Assembly: GCA_012719495.1 (NCBI GenBank)
Contig: JAAYAG010000113.1
Span: forward strand, 1-64,000
Direction: 5' to 3'
Length of the DNA stretch: 64,000 nt
From: Bacteroidales bacterium
Lineage (GTDB): Bacteria; Bacteroidota; Bacteroidia; Bacteroidales; Prolixibacteraceae
This document shows positions 43,479 to 52,564 of the stretch, in pieces; the stretch's first letter is position 1; each line of letters begins with the position of its first letter. The translations under genes were made by a program, and so were the position numbers. The notes beneath the pieces were generated by a model, which did no database searches, had not been told where the DNA came from, and saw nothing but the letters and a program-made list of their open reading frames with translations.

Positions 43479-44759
43479 ATGTCTGCTGATTTATTGAATT
43501 TCAATTGTGAACCCAACCTAACCTCTAATATTAAAGTAATTGGAGTAGGAGGGGGCGGTGGTAATGCAGTAAACTACATGTACCGCAAAGGAATTACCGA
43601 TGTAGGCTTTATTGTCTGCAACACCGATGCACAGGCATTGGCAAACAGTCCTGTTCCCATAGCGATTCAGCTTGGCGAATCACTTACTCAGGGGCGTGGG
43701 GCCGGAAATATGCCCGAATTGGGCGAACAGGCTGCTATCGAAAATATCGATGCAGTTGTTGATGTGCTTAAAGATCATACGAATATGGTTTTTATAACCG
43801 CCGGAATGGGTGGTGGAACGGGTACGGGAGCTGCTCCGGTTATTGCCGAAGCTTGCCGTAAACTTAATATCCTTACCATAGCCGTGGTTACTGTTCCGTC
43901 ACGTTCCGAAGGACGCAAACGCTTCGATCAGGCTATTCGCGGGGTTGAAAGAATCCGTGAACATGTGGATAGTTTGCTGGTAATCAACAATGAAAAAATA
44001 CGCGAAATATATGGGAATCTTCCTGCTTCGCAAGCTTTTGCAAAGGCCGACGAAATTTTGGCCACCGCGGTTAAAGGAGTTGCCGAAATCATTACCCTTC
44101 ACGGGAATATCAATATCGACTTTGCCGATGTACATACCGTGATGTCGGGAAGCAAAGTTTTCATTATGGGTACTGGTTACGCCGAAGGCGAAGATCGCGC
44201 CTTAGCTGCAACACGGGCTGCTCTCGAGTCGCCGTTGCTCGATAGTAACAACATAAATGGAACCCACGACATCTTACTTAATATTACCTCGGGGAAAGAT
44301 GAGGTAACTATTGGTGAAATTGGTGAAATAATTGAATACCTTCAAATTGAAGCTGGTTCTGAGGCAAATATCATTTGGGGTAACGGGTACGATTCTGCAC
44401 TCGATAATCAAATTTGTGTCACACTTATTGCTACCGGTTTCAATGTTAATCCATCAGCAATTCTTCAAGAATTCGACCGCCAACAAGCTCCCGTCGAGAA
44501 GTTTGAACTGAAAACTGAAATGGAGCCTGAAGAACTACAACCTTCTTTCATTGAAGAGGAAGAACCTGAACCGCAGATGGTAGAAATCGATCTTACTACC
44601 GAAACGATCCATCGCACTTCGGCTCAGTTGACAGAGCCTGTGAAAAACACTGATAAGCATCATATAAAAAGTAAACCAAAAGAAAAAGAGAAAATTGACA
44701 ACTGGTTTGTACGTCAGTTCAATAGTTTCTTTGAAGAAGATAGTAGTGAACTCGAATAA
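43479..44759 (+). CDS. ftsZ: Divergent FtsZ paralogue with FtsA-like tail
   Basis: A 426-residue tubulin-like GTPase. The GTP-binding loop GVGGGGGNAVNYM, the tubulin signature GMGGGTGTGAAP and the T7 synergy loop NIDFADVHTVM (with catalytic Asp residues) are intact, so polymerisation and GTP hydrolysis are possible. It differs from typical FtsZ in VPSRSEGRKR (usually IPFRFEGKRR, as in the next gene) and at the end. There is no C-terminal PAYxRR peptide for FtsA binding. Instead, after an acidic and then basic linker, it ends IDNWFVRQFNSFFEEDSSEL, an amphipathic stretch that aligns with the FtsA membrane anchor. It may attach to the membrane directly. It lies 11 bases after ftsA and 23 before the second ftsZ. 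Confidence 0.9.
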   Translation: MSADLLNFNCEPNLTSNIKVIGVGGGGGNAVNYMYRKGITDVGFIVCNTDAQALANSPVPIAIQLGESLTQGRGAGNMPELGEQAAIENIDAVVDVLKDHTNMVFITAGMGGGTGTGAAPVIAEACRKLNILTIAVVTVPSRSEGRKRFDQAIRGVERIREHVDSLLVINNEKIREIYGNLPASQAFAKADEILATAVKGVAEIITLHGNINIDFADVHTVMSGSKVFIMGTGYAEGEDRALAATRAALESPLLDSNNINGTHDILLNITSGKDEVTIGEIGEIIEYLQIEAGSEANIIWGNGYDSALDNQICVTLIATGFNVNPSAILQEFDRQQAPVEKFELKTEMEPEELQPSFIEEEEPEPQMVEIDLTTETIHRTSAQLTEPVKNTDKHHIKSKPKEKEKIDNWFVRQFNSFFEEDSSELE

Positions 44760-44782
44760 ATCAACATCTAAATAACCAAATT

Positions 44783-46249
44783 ATGGCAAATGATATTTTA
44801 ACAAACTTCGAGATGCCTCTCAATGAAGGAGCAATGATTAAAGTGATCGGAGTAGGGGGTGGCGGCAGCAATGCAGTAAATCACATGTGCCGCAAAGGCA
44901 TAAAAGATGTTGATTTTGTTGTATGTAATACCGATTCTCAAGCACTCGCCGATAGTCCGGTGAAAGTTAAAGTTAAACTTGGGGCATCGCTCACCGAAGG
45001 ACGTGGGGCGGGCAATAAACCCGAAATTGGCCGTCAGGCAGCAATTGAAAACATTGAAGATGTAAAAAAGGCCATAGGCAATAAAACAAAAATGGTATTC
45101 ATTACCGCAGGGATGGGCGGAGGAACTGGCACTGGTGCTGGCCCTGAAATTGCCAAAGCCTGTCGTGAAATGGATCTGCTTACAGTTGCTATTGTTACCA
45201 TTCCGTTTCGTAACGAAGGCAAACGACGGGTTGAACAAGCCATTGAAGGAATCCAGGAAATGGAAGGCCATGTCGACTCTTTATTGGTTATCAATAACGA
45301 GAAAATCAGGGAGATGTATGGCGACTTTAAGATTTCTGAAGCATTCTCTAAAGCTGATGATGTGCTGGCTACTGCTGCTAAAGGTATTGCCGAAATAATT
45401 ACTGTTCATGGATATATTAATGTTGACTTTGCTGATGTGGAAACTGTTATGCGGCAGAGTGGGGTGGCTCTTATGGGTTCTGCACGTTCGAAGGGCGAAG
45501 ACAGAGCAATAAAGGCTGTTGAAGAAGCGCTCAATTCGCCTTTGCTCAACAATAACAATATCAAAGGGGCACGCAATATTTTGCTCAATGTTACTTCAGG
45601 CGAAGAAGAAATTACCATGGACGAAATTGGTCAAATTACCGACTATGTTCAGTCCCGTGCTGGTTACGATGCCGATCTGATCTGGGGTAACGGACGCGAC
45701 GAATCGCTTGGCGACGAAATTTGTGTTACCCTTATTGCCACTGGATTTAGCAGTAGTTCTATTCCTGAAGTGTTGGCTACCAAGAAAGTGGAAAAATCGT
45801 ACCATACCTTGGTTGAAAGTCAGGCTCCAACGGTTACGGCTCAACCACGTCAGGTACGCCCCGGAAGCCCTGCTCAGCCTTCGAGGCCAACTGCACATAC
45901 GCAACAGCCAGTTCAACAACAGCCAAAACCAAAACAGGAGACCTTTAGGTTTGGTGCCGACCGTCCTTCCGACGGATTCGACAGCCTTTATCCTTCGGCA
46001 AAGCCTAGCCCGGTAAATCAGCAACCCCGCGAAGAGGAAAAGTTTGATTTTAACCGCGATTTTTATGGCGCAGGCGACGATGATATCGACAGGCTCGAAA
46101 ACATGCCTGCATACAAGCGCAGACTTGTCAGCACTAAAGGGCGCGAAGCCGGCGACGATAAAAAGGTTTCACGCTACTCTCTCTCGGCCGACAACAATGA
46201 GATATTCCTGAGTGAAAACAATGGATATCTTCACGATAATGTCGATTAA
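44783..46249 (+). CDS. ftsZ: Main cell division GTPase FtsZ
   Basis: A 488-residue FtsZ with GVGGGGSNAVNHM, the tubulin signature GMGGGTGTGAGP (Gly for the common second Ala) and the T7 loop NVDFADVETVM. VTIPFRNEGKRR is the form normal for Bacteroidota. After a long Gln/Pro-rich linker (about residues 335-425) comes ENMPAYKRR, the conserved C-terminal peptide that binds FtsA, followed by about 45 further residues. These features make it the main Z-ring protein, the preceding copy being the specialised one. It is the last fts gene of the operon. Confidence 0.95.
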   Translation: MANDILTNFEMPLNEGAMIKVIGVGGGGSNAVNHMCRKGIKDVDFVVCNTDSQALADSPVKVKVKLGASLTEGRGAGNKPEIGRQAAIENIEDVKKAIGNKTKMVFITAGMGGGTGTGAGPEIAKACREMDLLTVAIVTIPFRNEGKRRVEQAIEGIQEMEGHVDSLLVINNEKIREMYGDFKISEAFSKADDVLATAAKGIAEIITVHGYINVDFADVETVMRQSGVALMGSARSKGEDRAIKAVEEALNSPLLNNNNIKGARNILLNVTSGEEEITMDEIGQITDYVQSRAGYDADLIWGNGRDESLGDEICVTLIATGFSSSSIPEVLATKKVEKSYHTLVESQAPTVTAQPRQVRPGSPAQPSRPTAHTQQPVQQQPKPKQETFRFGADRPSDGFDSLYPSAKPSPVNQQPREEEKFDFNRDFYGAGDDDIDRLENMPAYKRRLVSTKGREAGDDKKVSRYSLSADNNEIFLSENNGYLHDNVD

Positions 46250-46291
46250 ATGAATTAGGCGTTTTTATTAATAATTGAAATACAGATTATT

Positions 46292-46741
46292 ATGTCACTA
46301 TTTGAACAGATAAACAACGATATCAAAGAAGCCATGAAAGCCCGCGACTCTGTGAGGCTTGAGGCATTGAGAAATATTAAAAAAGTAATGATAGAGGCCA
46401 AAACGGCTGCCGGTGCAAATGTTGATCTTAGCGATGAAGAATCGATAAAAATCATAATGAAATTGGCCAAGCAAGGTTCTGATTCTGCAGCGATTTATAC
46501 TCAGCAGAACCGCACCGACCTTGCCGAGTCGGAAATGGCACAAGTGGCTGTTTTTAATAGCTATTTGCCAGCTATGATGAGTGATGAGGAATTAGAAAAA
46601 GCCTTGGTCGAGATTGTTGAAAAATCAGGTGCCGAGGGCGTTAAAGATATGGGAAAAGTGATGGGTATTGCCACAAAAGAGCTTGCAGGAAAAGCCGACG
46701 GCAAGGCCATTTCACAAAAGGTACGTTCACTGTTGCAATAA
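46292..46741 (+). CDS. GatB/YqeY domain protein
   Basis: A 149-residue YqeY-like protein. It starts SLFEQINNDIKEAMKARDSV and holds LRNIKKVMIEAK and a C-terminal VMGIATKELAGKADGKAIS, as in stand-alone YqeY proteins. This resembles the tail domain of GatB, which binds tRNA, but the free protein's role is unknown. It follows ftsZ in many Bacteroidota, as here (42-base gap), and is probably in the same transcript, which ends at a terminator just downstream. Confidence 0.9.
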   Translation: MSLFEQINNDIKEAMKARDSVRLEALRNIKKVMIEAKTAAGANVDLSDEESIKIIMKLAKQGSDSAAIYTQQNRTDLAESEMAQVAVFNSYLPAMMSDEELEKALVEIVEKSGAEGVKDMGKVMGIATKELAGKADGKAISQKVRSLLQ

Positions 46742-46768
46742 AAGTTTAAAATTTAAACTTTTGGGGTA

Positions 46769-46798
46769 AGCGTCGCGGGGAAACTTGCGGCGCTTTTC
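46769..46798 (+). terminator. Terminator at the end of the division and cell wall cluster
   Basis: AAGCGTCGC and GCGGCGCTT form a nine-pair stem (one G-U), followed by TTCTATTTCTTCTTTT. It is preceded by an AT-only palindrome (46741-46763). Confidence 0.75.
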
Positions 46799-47010
46799 TA
46801 TTTCTTCTTTTCTATTGTTTTCTTTAAAAATGAAAATAGGAAGCAGAACTGGAATACTTGTTTTTTTATTGAATCATTAATTGATACCCATTTTCTATTG
46901 CTATTTGAAACATAATTGGTAATTGTTTTGTAAGTTCAGGGGCTTTATTTTCAAGTTGCAAAAGGTTGGTAATTTGAAGGTAATTTTTTAAACGAACAAA
47001 ACCTTTAACT

Positions 47011-49701
47011 GTGTGTAAACCTTTACTTTTGCTTGTCTCTTTGTTGCTGGTTTTTTCAGTGAATGGACAAGTACCTAAATCTGTTACTGTTGACCAACGT
47101 TACGGAAATCTCACTTTTTCGCAATTTGCTAAAAATTTGTTCGAGCAGGATTCTGTTCGTATTTTTTATCAGGAAAAATGGGTCGAAAATATTACCACGC
47201 CAACTGTAACTCAAAAAGTTCTGCTTTCCGATTTTTTGCAAACCGTACTTTCAAAATCAGATTTACATTATATCGATTTTCAGGGAAATATTGTTGTTAT
47301 GCCTGGCCGACAGCAAGTTGATCAACGTGCAATAACACACAATACGGTAATTGTCGGTAATCCTCTCGATAAAGGGAAATATAGGACTGCTGTTATTTCG
47401 GGACAGGTTTTCGAAGGGAAAACAAAAAATCCTATCCCTGGTGCTCAGATTATTTGCGAAGCTCTTTCAAAGGGTACTTCAACAAATTTCGACGGAAAAT
47501 TTACGTTAGAACTCCCTACTGGTCAGCATAAAATGAAGTTTTCATTTATGGGGCTTGACGACGAGCTTCGCGACGTTTTTGTTTATAGCGACGGGAGTAT
47601 GGAGGTCGATTTATATGAAAAATCAATCTCTCTCAATCAGATAAATATTTTTGCCGATCGGCCCGAAGATAATTTCCGGTCCACATCAATGGGAATGGTG
47701 AAGCTTTCTTCAAAGTCGATAAAGAAACTTTCGGTCCTCATGGGCGAACCTGATATCATAAAGAGTATGGTTTTGCTGCCGGGTGTACAATCGGCTGGTG
47801 AAAACTCGTCGGGCTTTAATGTTCGTGGCGGAAATACCGACCAGAACCTGATCCTGATTCACGATGCCCCGGTTTACAACACGGCGCACATGTTCGGCCT
47901 TTTTTCAATGCTCGATCCGGGGGTGGTCGATAATGTAACTCTTTATAAATCGGGGATTCCCTCGAAGTTTGGTGGCCGGTTGTCGTCTGTTATGGATATT
48001 GATGTTCGCAAAGGTCAACTGGATAAATTTAAGGTGAATGGTGGAATTGGTTTGATTAATAGCCGATTGTCTGTCGAAGGACCCATCTATAAAGATAAAA
48101 TATCGTTTATGGCCGGAGGTAGGGCAACCTATTCCGATTGGATGCTGGGCTTGTTGAAAAATTACCAGTTGCAGCAAAGTTCTGTTAGCTTCTATGATTT
48201 TAATGCAAAAATCGATTATGAGATAAACTCAAATAACCGGGTTAGCTTGTTCGGATATGGTAGTCACGATTATTTTAACTATTTCGAAGAAGCAGAATAT
48301 GGTTATGGGAATGTAATTGGCTCTGCCCGTTGGAATCATATTTTTGACAAGTTTACATTGTCCACGCTCAGCATGAACTTCAGCAAGTATACAGCCGATC
48401 TGGTTGACTATACCTCAAAAAACTATGAATACAACCTTTCAACTTCGATAGAACAAGAACAGGTTTCCTACCATTTTTCAACCTCCCGGTTTGCGCGTCA
48501 CCGCATTTCGGCAGGTATGAATGTTATTCGGTACCTTATCGAGCCGGGAAATTCAGCACCACATTCCCCGCTTTCTGCGGCTGCTTTTATCAATGTTGAT
48601 GATGAAAACGGATATGAAGCTGCTCTTTACCTTGAGGATGAATTCGATCTGACCCCTGAGTTGGCTCTTATCGCTGGGCTAAGGTATTCAGGTTTTGCCA
48701 AGATTGGACAAGCGCAGGTAAAAACATATTATCCCGGTCAACCGCTCAATGAATCAACTGTTTCAGGTACGAATGAATTTGGAGCTGGTCAGGTCGTGAA
48801 GTTCCATCATGGAGCAGAACCCAGAATTGCTTTACGGTATGAATTACCAAAGTCCAGTTCTTTGAAACTCGGCTATAACCGTACTATGCAGTATATAAGG
48901 CAAATATCGAACAGCACTTCAATTACTCCTGCAGATTATTGGAAATCGAGCGACACTTATCTGAAACCGCTTGTTGCCGACCAACTGGCGTTGGGGTATT
49001 TCAAAAACTTTAAGAACAACAAATACGAAACCTCACTCGAACTCTATTATAAGAATATTGAAAATGAGGTGGATTATAAAAATGGGGGGCGTTTGGTCCT
49101 AAACCGGAATCTTGAGCAAGTGCTTATCTCCGGTATTGGTCGTGCGTATGGGCTTGAGTTGATGGTCAAGAAATCGTCGGGCGATTTAACAGGCTGGGTT
49201 GCCTATACCTATTCACGATCGTTTAAGAAAATGAACGGCACTTTCGACGAAGAAAAAGTGAACGGAGGCAAATGGTACCGTTCCAATATCGACAAACCAC
49301 ACGATTTAACAATGGTTATGAACTACAAGCTTTCGCGGAGGTTTACTTTTTCATCGAATTTTACTTACAGCACGGGTCGTCCGGTTACTTTGCCCGAGCA
49401 AAAATATAATGTAGGGTCGTATGAGATTGTATATTATTCAGAGCGAAATAAATATCGCATGCCCGATTATCATCGCCTCGATTTGGCCCTTACGTATGAA
49501 GGTAGTTTGTTGAAAAAGCAAAAATGGAGAAGCAGCTGGACAATTTCTGTCTATAATGTGTATGGGCGGAAAAACCCATTCTCGGTATATTACAGTAAAG
49601 AAAAGCCTACAAGGCAGAATAATTACAATGTTTATGCCCTTTACTCTTTTTCGGTAATAGGTGTGCCAATACCATCGTTTACGTATAATTTCTGGTTTTA
49701 A
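47011..49701 (+). CDS. TonB-dependent receptor with STN and carboxypeptidase-like domain
   Basis: An 896-residue outer-membrane protein, start GTG at 47011. The signal peptide ends SVNGQ. Residues 25-100 look like an STN (secretin/TonB N-terminal) domain, so it may signal to an anti-sigma factor, although none is adjacent. Residues 127-210 are a CarboxypepD_reg-like domain (GQVFEGKTKNPIPGAQII). Residues 225-330 are the plug (MVLLPGVQSAGENSSGFNVR, LILIHDAPVYNTAHMFGLF). The rest is a 22-strand-type barrel ending NFWF. It takes up an unknown large ligand. The DUF4249 lipoprotein gene 10 bases downstream is the usual partner. Confidence 0.92.
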   Translation: MCKPLLLLVSLLLVFSVNGQVPKSVTVDQRYGNLTFSQFAKNLFEQDSVRIFYQEKWVENITTPTVTQKVLLSDFLQTVLSKSDLHYIDFQGNIVVMPGRQQVDQRAITHNTVIVGNPLDKGKYRTAVISGQVFEGKTKNPIPGAQIICEALSKGTSTNFDGKFTLELPTGQHKMKFSFMGLDDELRDVFVYSDGSMEVDLYEKSISLNQINIFADRPEDNFRSTSMGMVKLSSKSIKKLSVLMGEPDIIKSMVLLPGVQSAGENSSGFNVRGGNTDQNLILIHDAPVYNTAHMFGLFSMLDPGVVDNVTLYKSGIPSKFGGRLSSVMDIDVRKGQLDKFKVNGGIGLINSRLSVEGPIYKDKISFMAGGRATYSDWMLGLLKNYQLQQSSVSFYDFNAKIDYEINSNNRVSLFGYGSHDYFNYFEEAEYGYGNVIGSARWNHIFDKFTLSTLSMNFSKYTADLVDYTSKNYEYNLSTSIEQEQVSYHFSTSRFARHRISAGMNVIRYLIEPGNSAPHSPLSAAAFINVDDENGYEAALYLEDEFDLTPELALIAGLRYSGFAKIGQAQVKTYYPGQPLNESTVSGTNEFGAGQVVKFHHGAEPRIALRYELPKSSSLKLGYNRTMQYIRQISNSTSITPADYWKSSDTYLKPLVADQLALGYFKNFKNNKYETSLELYYKNIENEVDYKNGGRLVLNRNLEQVLISGIGRAYGLELMVKKSSGDLTGWVAYTYSRSFKKMNGTFDEEKVNGGKWYRSNIDKPHDLTMVMNYKLSRRFTFSSNFTYSTGRPVTLPEQKYNVGSYEIVYYSERNKYRMPDYHRLDLALTYEGSLLKKQKWRSSWTISVYNVYGRKNPFSVYYSKEKPTRQNNYNVYALYSFSVIGVPIPSFTYNFWF

Positions 49702-49711
49702 TTAGTGTGAA

Positions 49712-50800
49712 ATGAGGAAATTTTATCAATATATTTTATTGTTTTTGGTTTTAACTCTTGCGTCTTGTGAAGAATTATACACGCCCGAGATAGAAGAGAG
49801 CCCAAGTGCCTTGGTCGTTGAAGGTTTTCTTACCGATAGGAACGAACATATTACTGTTCGGCTTACCCGTTCGGCTTCGTTTAACGATAACTCATTCTAT
49901 TACAATGAAAGGGGCGCAATCGTTACTATCGAATCCCTTTCCGGTCAGGTATACTCTACCTCCGAAGTTTCAAAAGGGAATTATCAAACCAACGAACCGG
50001 TGAAGACAGAAGCTGGCCAGGGTTATTACGTTCGCATCATTACCCGCGACGGAACTGAGTACCGGTCGGAGGTTGAAGAGATGCCTGTGCCGACACAGAT
50101 ACAGGATGTGTACGTGGTTGACTCAACATTTCGTGACGTGAACTATAACTATTGGGGCGAGCCTGTTGTTTCCGACTACAGAGGGATTACATTTTCTATC
50201 AGGCCTCAGCAAACGGGCGTTGAAAACACGGGATTCCTCTATCGTTGGAATGGACTAGTGAACTACCTTGTCTATTCTGAACTGCAACTTTCTGGCTTTA
50301 ATTATTATTGCTGGGATAAAATATGGTCGACAACAACGTATGTGTACGACTATTTTAAAGATGAATACATTACAGAACTTCCCGTTGGCGATTTGCATTC
50401 ACTTTCGTTCTATTATCTTGGTCCGTTACCCATCGATTCTACCCGGTTTATGGGTGAAATACAGAGAATTAATACTACGAGCCTTTATTATCAGCTTGAA
50501 CAGTATTCAATATCGAAAAAAGGGGCAAAATATTGGCGCAGTATTAAGAAACAAAGTGAATCGTCGGGAACACTTTTCGATCCGGTAGAAGAGCAAATCG
50601 TTGGTAATATCACTTGTCTTAGCGATTCGTGCAAAATTGCCTTTGGTTATTTTAGCGTTGTTTCAGCATCTGAAAAGGTTATAGCCGTCGATTTCGATGG
50701 AGAAAAATGCGAAGAGGTTCGTGTGGTAGACAGTATGCCAAACCCCGATCACGACGAAGATTGCAGTTTAAATGTAATGCCTGATTTTTGGTTTAATTAA
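49712..50800 (+). CDS. DUF4249 lipoprotein
   Basis: A 362-residue lipoprotein: the signal sequence ends LTLASC, with the lipid-bearing Cys followed by acidic residues (EELYTPE), consistent with outer-membrane or surface placement. VVEGFLTDRNEHITVRLTRS and the following extracellular-type beta fold match the DUF4249 family. These proteins accompany TonB receptors of the STN class in Bacteroidota and are thought to act as substrate-binding partners, much as SusD does for SusC. The gene begins 10 bases after the receptor. Confidence 0.9.
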   Translation: MRKFYQYILLFLVLTLASCEELYTPEIEESPSALVVEGFLTDRNEHITVRLTRSASFNDNSFYYNERGAIVTIESLSGQVYSTSEVSKGNYQTNEPVKTEAGQGYYVRIITRDGTEYRSEVEEMPVPTQIQDVYVVDSTFRDVNYNYWGEPVVSDYRGITFSIRPQQTGVENTGFLYRWNGLVNYLVYSELQLSGFNYYCWDKIWSTTTYVYDYFKDEYITELPVGDLHSLSFYYLGPLPIDSTRFMGEIQRINTTSLYYQLEQYSISKKGAKYWRSIKKQSESSGTLFDPVEEQIVGNITCLSDSCKIAFGYFSVVSASEKVIAVDFDGEKCEEVRVVDSMPNPDHDEDCSLNVMPDFWFN

Positions 50801-50810
50801 TAGATTTATA

Positions 50811-52469
50811 ATGAATTCTAAAATTGTTTGTGCGTTAGTATTATTGTTAATTTCTGGCTTCGTTAAGAATGCTAATGCCGAATTATCTCCTGAAGTAACC
50901 TTGTTTCAGTTACAGTTTAATAAAAACATTTTTGTATCGGGTGAGAAAATATGGTTCAAAAACTCAATTGTTGCAGGTCACGAAACTGAACATCAGACCA
51001 TATTGTATGCCGACTTGTGCAGTGAGGGGCAAATCATCAATTCGTGTATTGTTCAGCGCAATAACAATCATTGGCAATCTGATTTGCTGATCCCCGATTC
51101 TCTTTCGACCGGGGTATATCTATTTAGGGCATACACCGGGAATTATAACGGAAAACCCGAGATGGTTTCCAGACTGGTGACTGTAATCAATCGATTTGGA
51201 AATAACACGACTAACGAATCGAGAAAACTCGAGCCAGGCTACATGTCTTTCGATAATATCAATGTTTTACCTGCCGATCTTGGTTCCGAAATTAAGTTGA
51301 CCACCACGAAAAATCGTGTAGCTCCAAATTCTTCTGTAGTTTTTACTCTTAATGCCAATCCCGATAAATATATTTCCGGGGTTTCTCTATCGGTTTATAA
51401 AGTACCTGAAGAAAATATCTTATCCAACGCCGAAGTGCAACCTGAGAAAAAAGTAATATCCTCAGTTGCCGATCAAGTAAAAATATACAATACCCTTACA
51501 CTTAGTGGAATTGTCACTAATTCTCAAACCAATGAACCCGTGGTTGGCGAGGTTGTACTCTTTTCGGTACCCGATACTGTACCTCAAATCAATTATGCGG
51601 TCACCGACAGCAAAGGTGAGTTCATTTTTAATGTTGACGGATATTATGGACGACAAGATGTGATAATTCAAACGCTTTCGAAAGACTCAGTATATCAAAT
51701 CAAAGTCTATCCGAACCTGCTTACCCCGCCCTTGAAAATTCCGTTTTATGTTCCATCAGAGGTCGAACAGTCGGAGTTTGTGAAACTGGCTGTTAACCGC
51801 CAGTTGCTTGCTAAAGCTTATACTGCCGAAAGCAGTGAAGTAGTCATAAAACCACAATTTAAATACCCTTTCTATGGGCAAACAGATATCGTTACAATTC
51901 CATCAATGTATGTAGATTTGGTTGATTTTGAGGAGATTTCAAAAGAAATACTGCCGTTGTGCCGTATTCGTAAAGAGAAAAATTCGGCTTCGCTACGTTT
52001 ATACGATCCCGATAAATTATCATTTCTCGAGTCGCCTTGGGTTATTGTCGATGGGGTGCCAGTTTTCGATGTAAAACTTCTTTTCCCATTAAATTCTCCG
52101 GCAATAGAAAAGATTGTGACACAAAAACAGATTCGTTGCTATGGCGCGCTATATATCGAGGGTGCACTTTCTGTGTTTACAACGAAAGGAGGCTATACTG
52201 ATATGCCGTTGCCAGCCAATGCTGTACGTCTTTTTTTCGATACATTCAGGTATCCTCAGGAATTCAAAAAATATAAAGTTGAACCTAATTCTGCATTACC
52301 CGATTTTCGCGATGTATTGGTTTGGGAACCAATGCTCGATTGTCAGTCGGCGACCTGTTCGCACACCGTAAGTACCTCTTACGAAAAAGGAAACTACATT
52401 GCTGTAGCCGAAGCGATTGGTCGTGATGGGGAAGTGCAAAGAACAGTATTGAAATTCATAGTTAAATAG
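50811..52469 (+). CDS. Periplasmic protein with MG2-like and TonB plug-like regions
   Basis: A 552-residue exported protein (signal peptide ending NANAE). The N-terminal part (FVSGEKIWFKNSIV, STGVYLFRAYTGNYN) resembles the MG2 domain of macroglobulin-like proteins. Around residues 225-300 is a CarboxypepD_reg-like region (LSGIVTNSQTNEPVVGEVVL). The C-terminal part has a plug-like signature, PWVIVDGVPVFD then VFTTKGGY, but no beta barrel follows. Many Bacteroidota genomes have such plug-only proteins near TonB receptors. It likely assists the receptor encoded two genes earlier. Function unknown. Confidence 0.75.
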   Translation: MNSKIVCALVLLLISGFVKNANAELSPEVTLFQLQFNKNIFVSGEKIWFKNSIVAGHETEHQTILYADLCSEGQIINSCIVQRNNNHWQSDLLIPDSLSTGVYLFRAYTGNYNGKPEMVSRLVTVINRFGNNTTNESRKLEPGYMSFDNINVLPADLGSEIKLTTTKNRVAPNSSVVFTLNANPDKYISGVSLSVYKVPEENILSNAEVQPEKKVISSVADQVKIYNTLTLSGIVTNSQTNEPVVGEVVLFSVPDTVPQINYAVTDSKGEFIFNVDGYYGRQDVIIQTLSKDSVYQIKVYPNLLTPPLKIPFYVPSEVEQSEFVKLAVNRQLLAKAYTAESSEVVIKPQFKYPFYGQTDIVTIPSMYVDLVDFEEISKEILPLCRIRKEKNSASLRLYDPDKLSFLESPWVIVDGVPVFDVKLLFPLNSPAIEKIVTQKQIRCYGALYIEGALSVFTTKGGYTDMPLPANAVRLFFDTFRYPQEFKKYKVEPNSALPDFRDVLVWEPMLDCQSATCSHTVSTSYEKGNYIAVAEAIGRDGEVQRTVLKFIVK

Positions 52470-52564
52470 TTAGCTACTTATTGAAGGGTACTTTTTGTTA
52501 TTAAATTTATACTTCGGCCAGGTTGTTGTGGTGAGGTTTTTATTAGAAGAAAGTAAATAAAGAT

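Noticed and set aside
45034-45294. Minus-strand frame across the GTP-binding region of the second ftsZ
   Set aside because: Shadow of a strongly conserved coding sequence; no start signal or motif.
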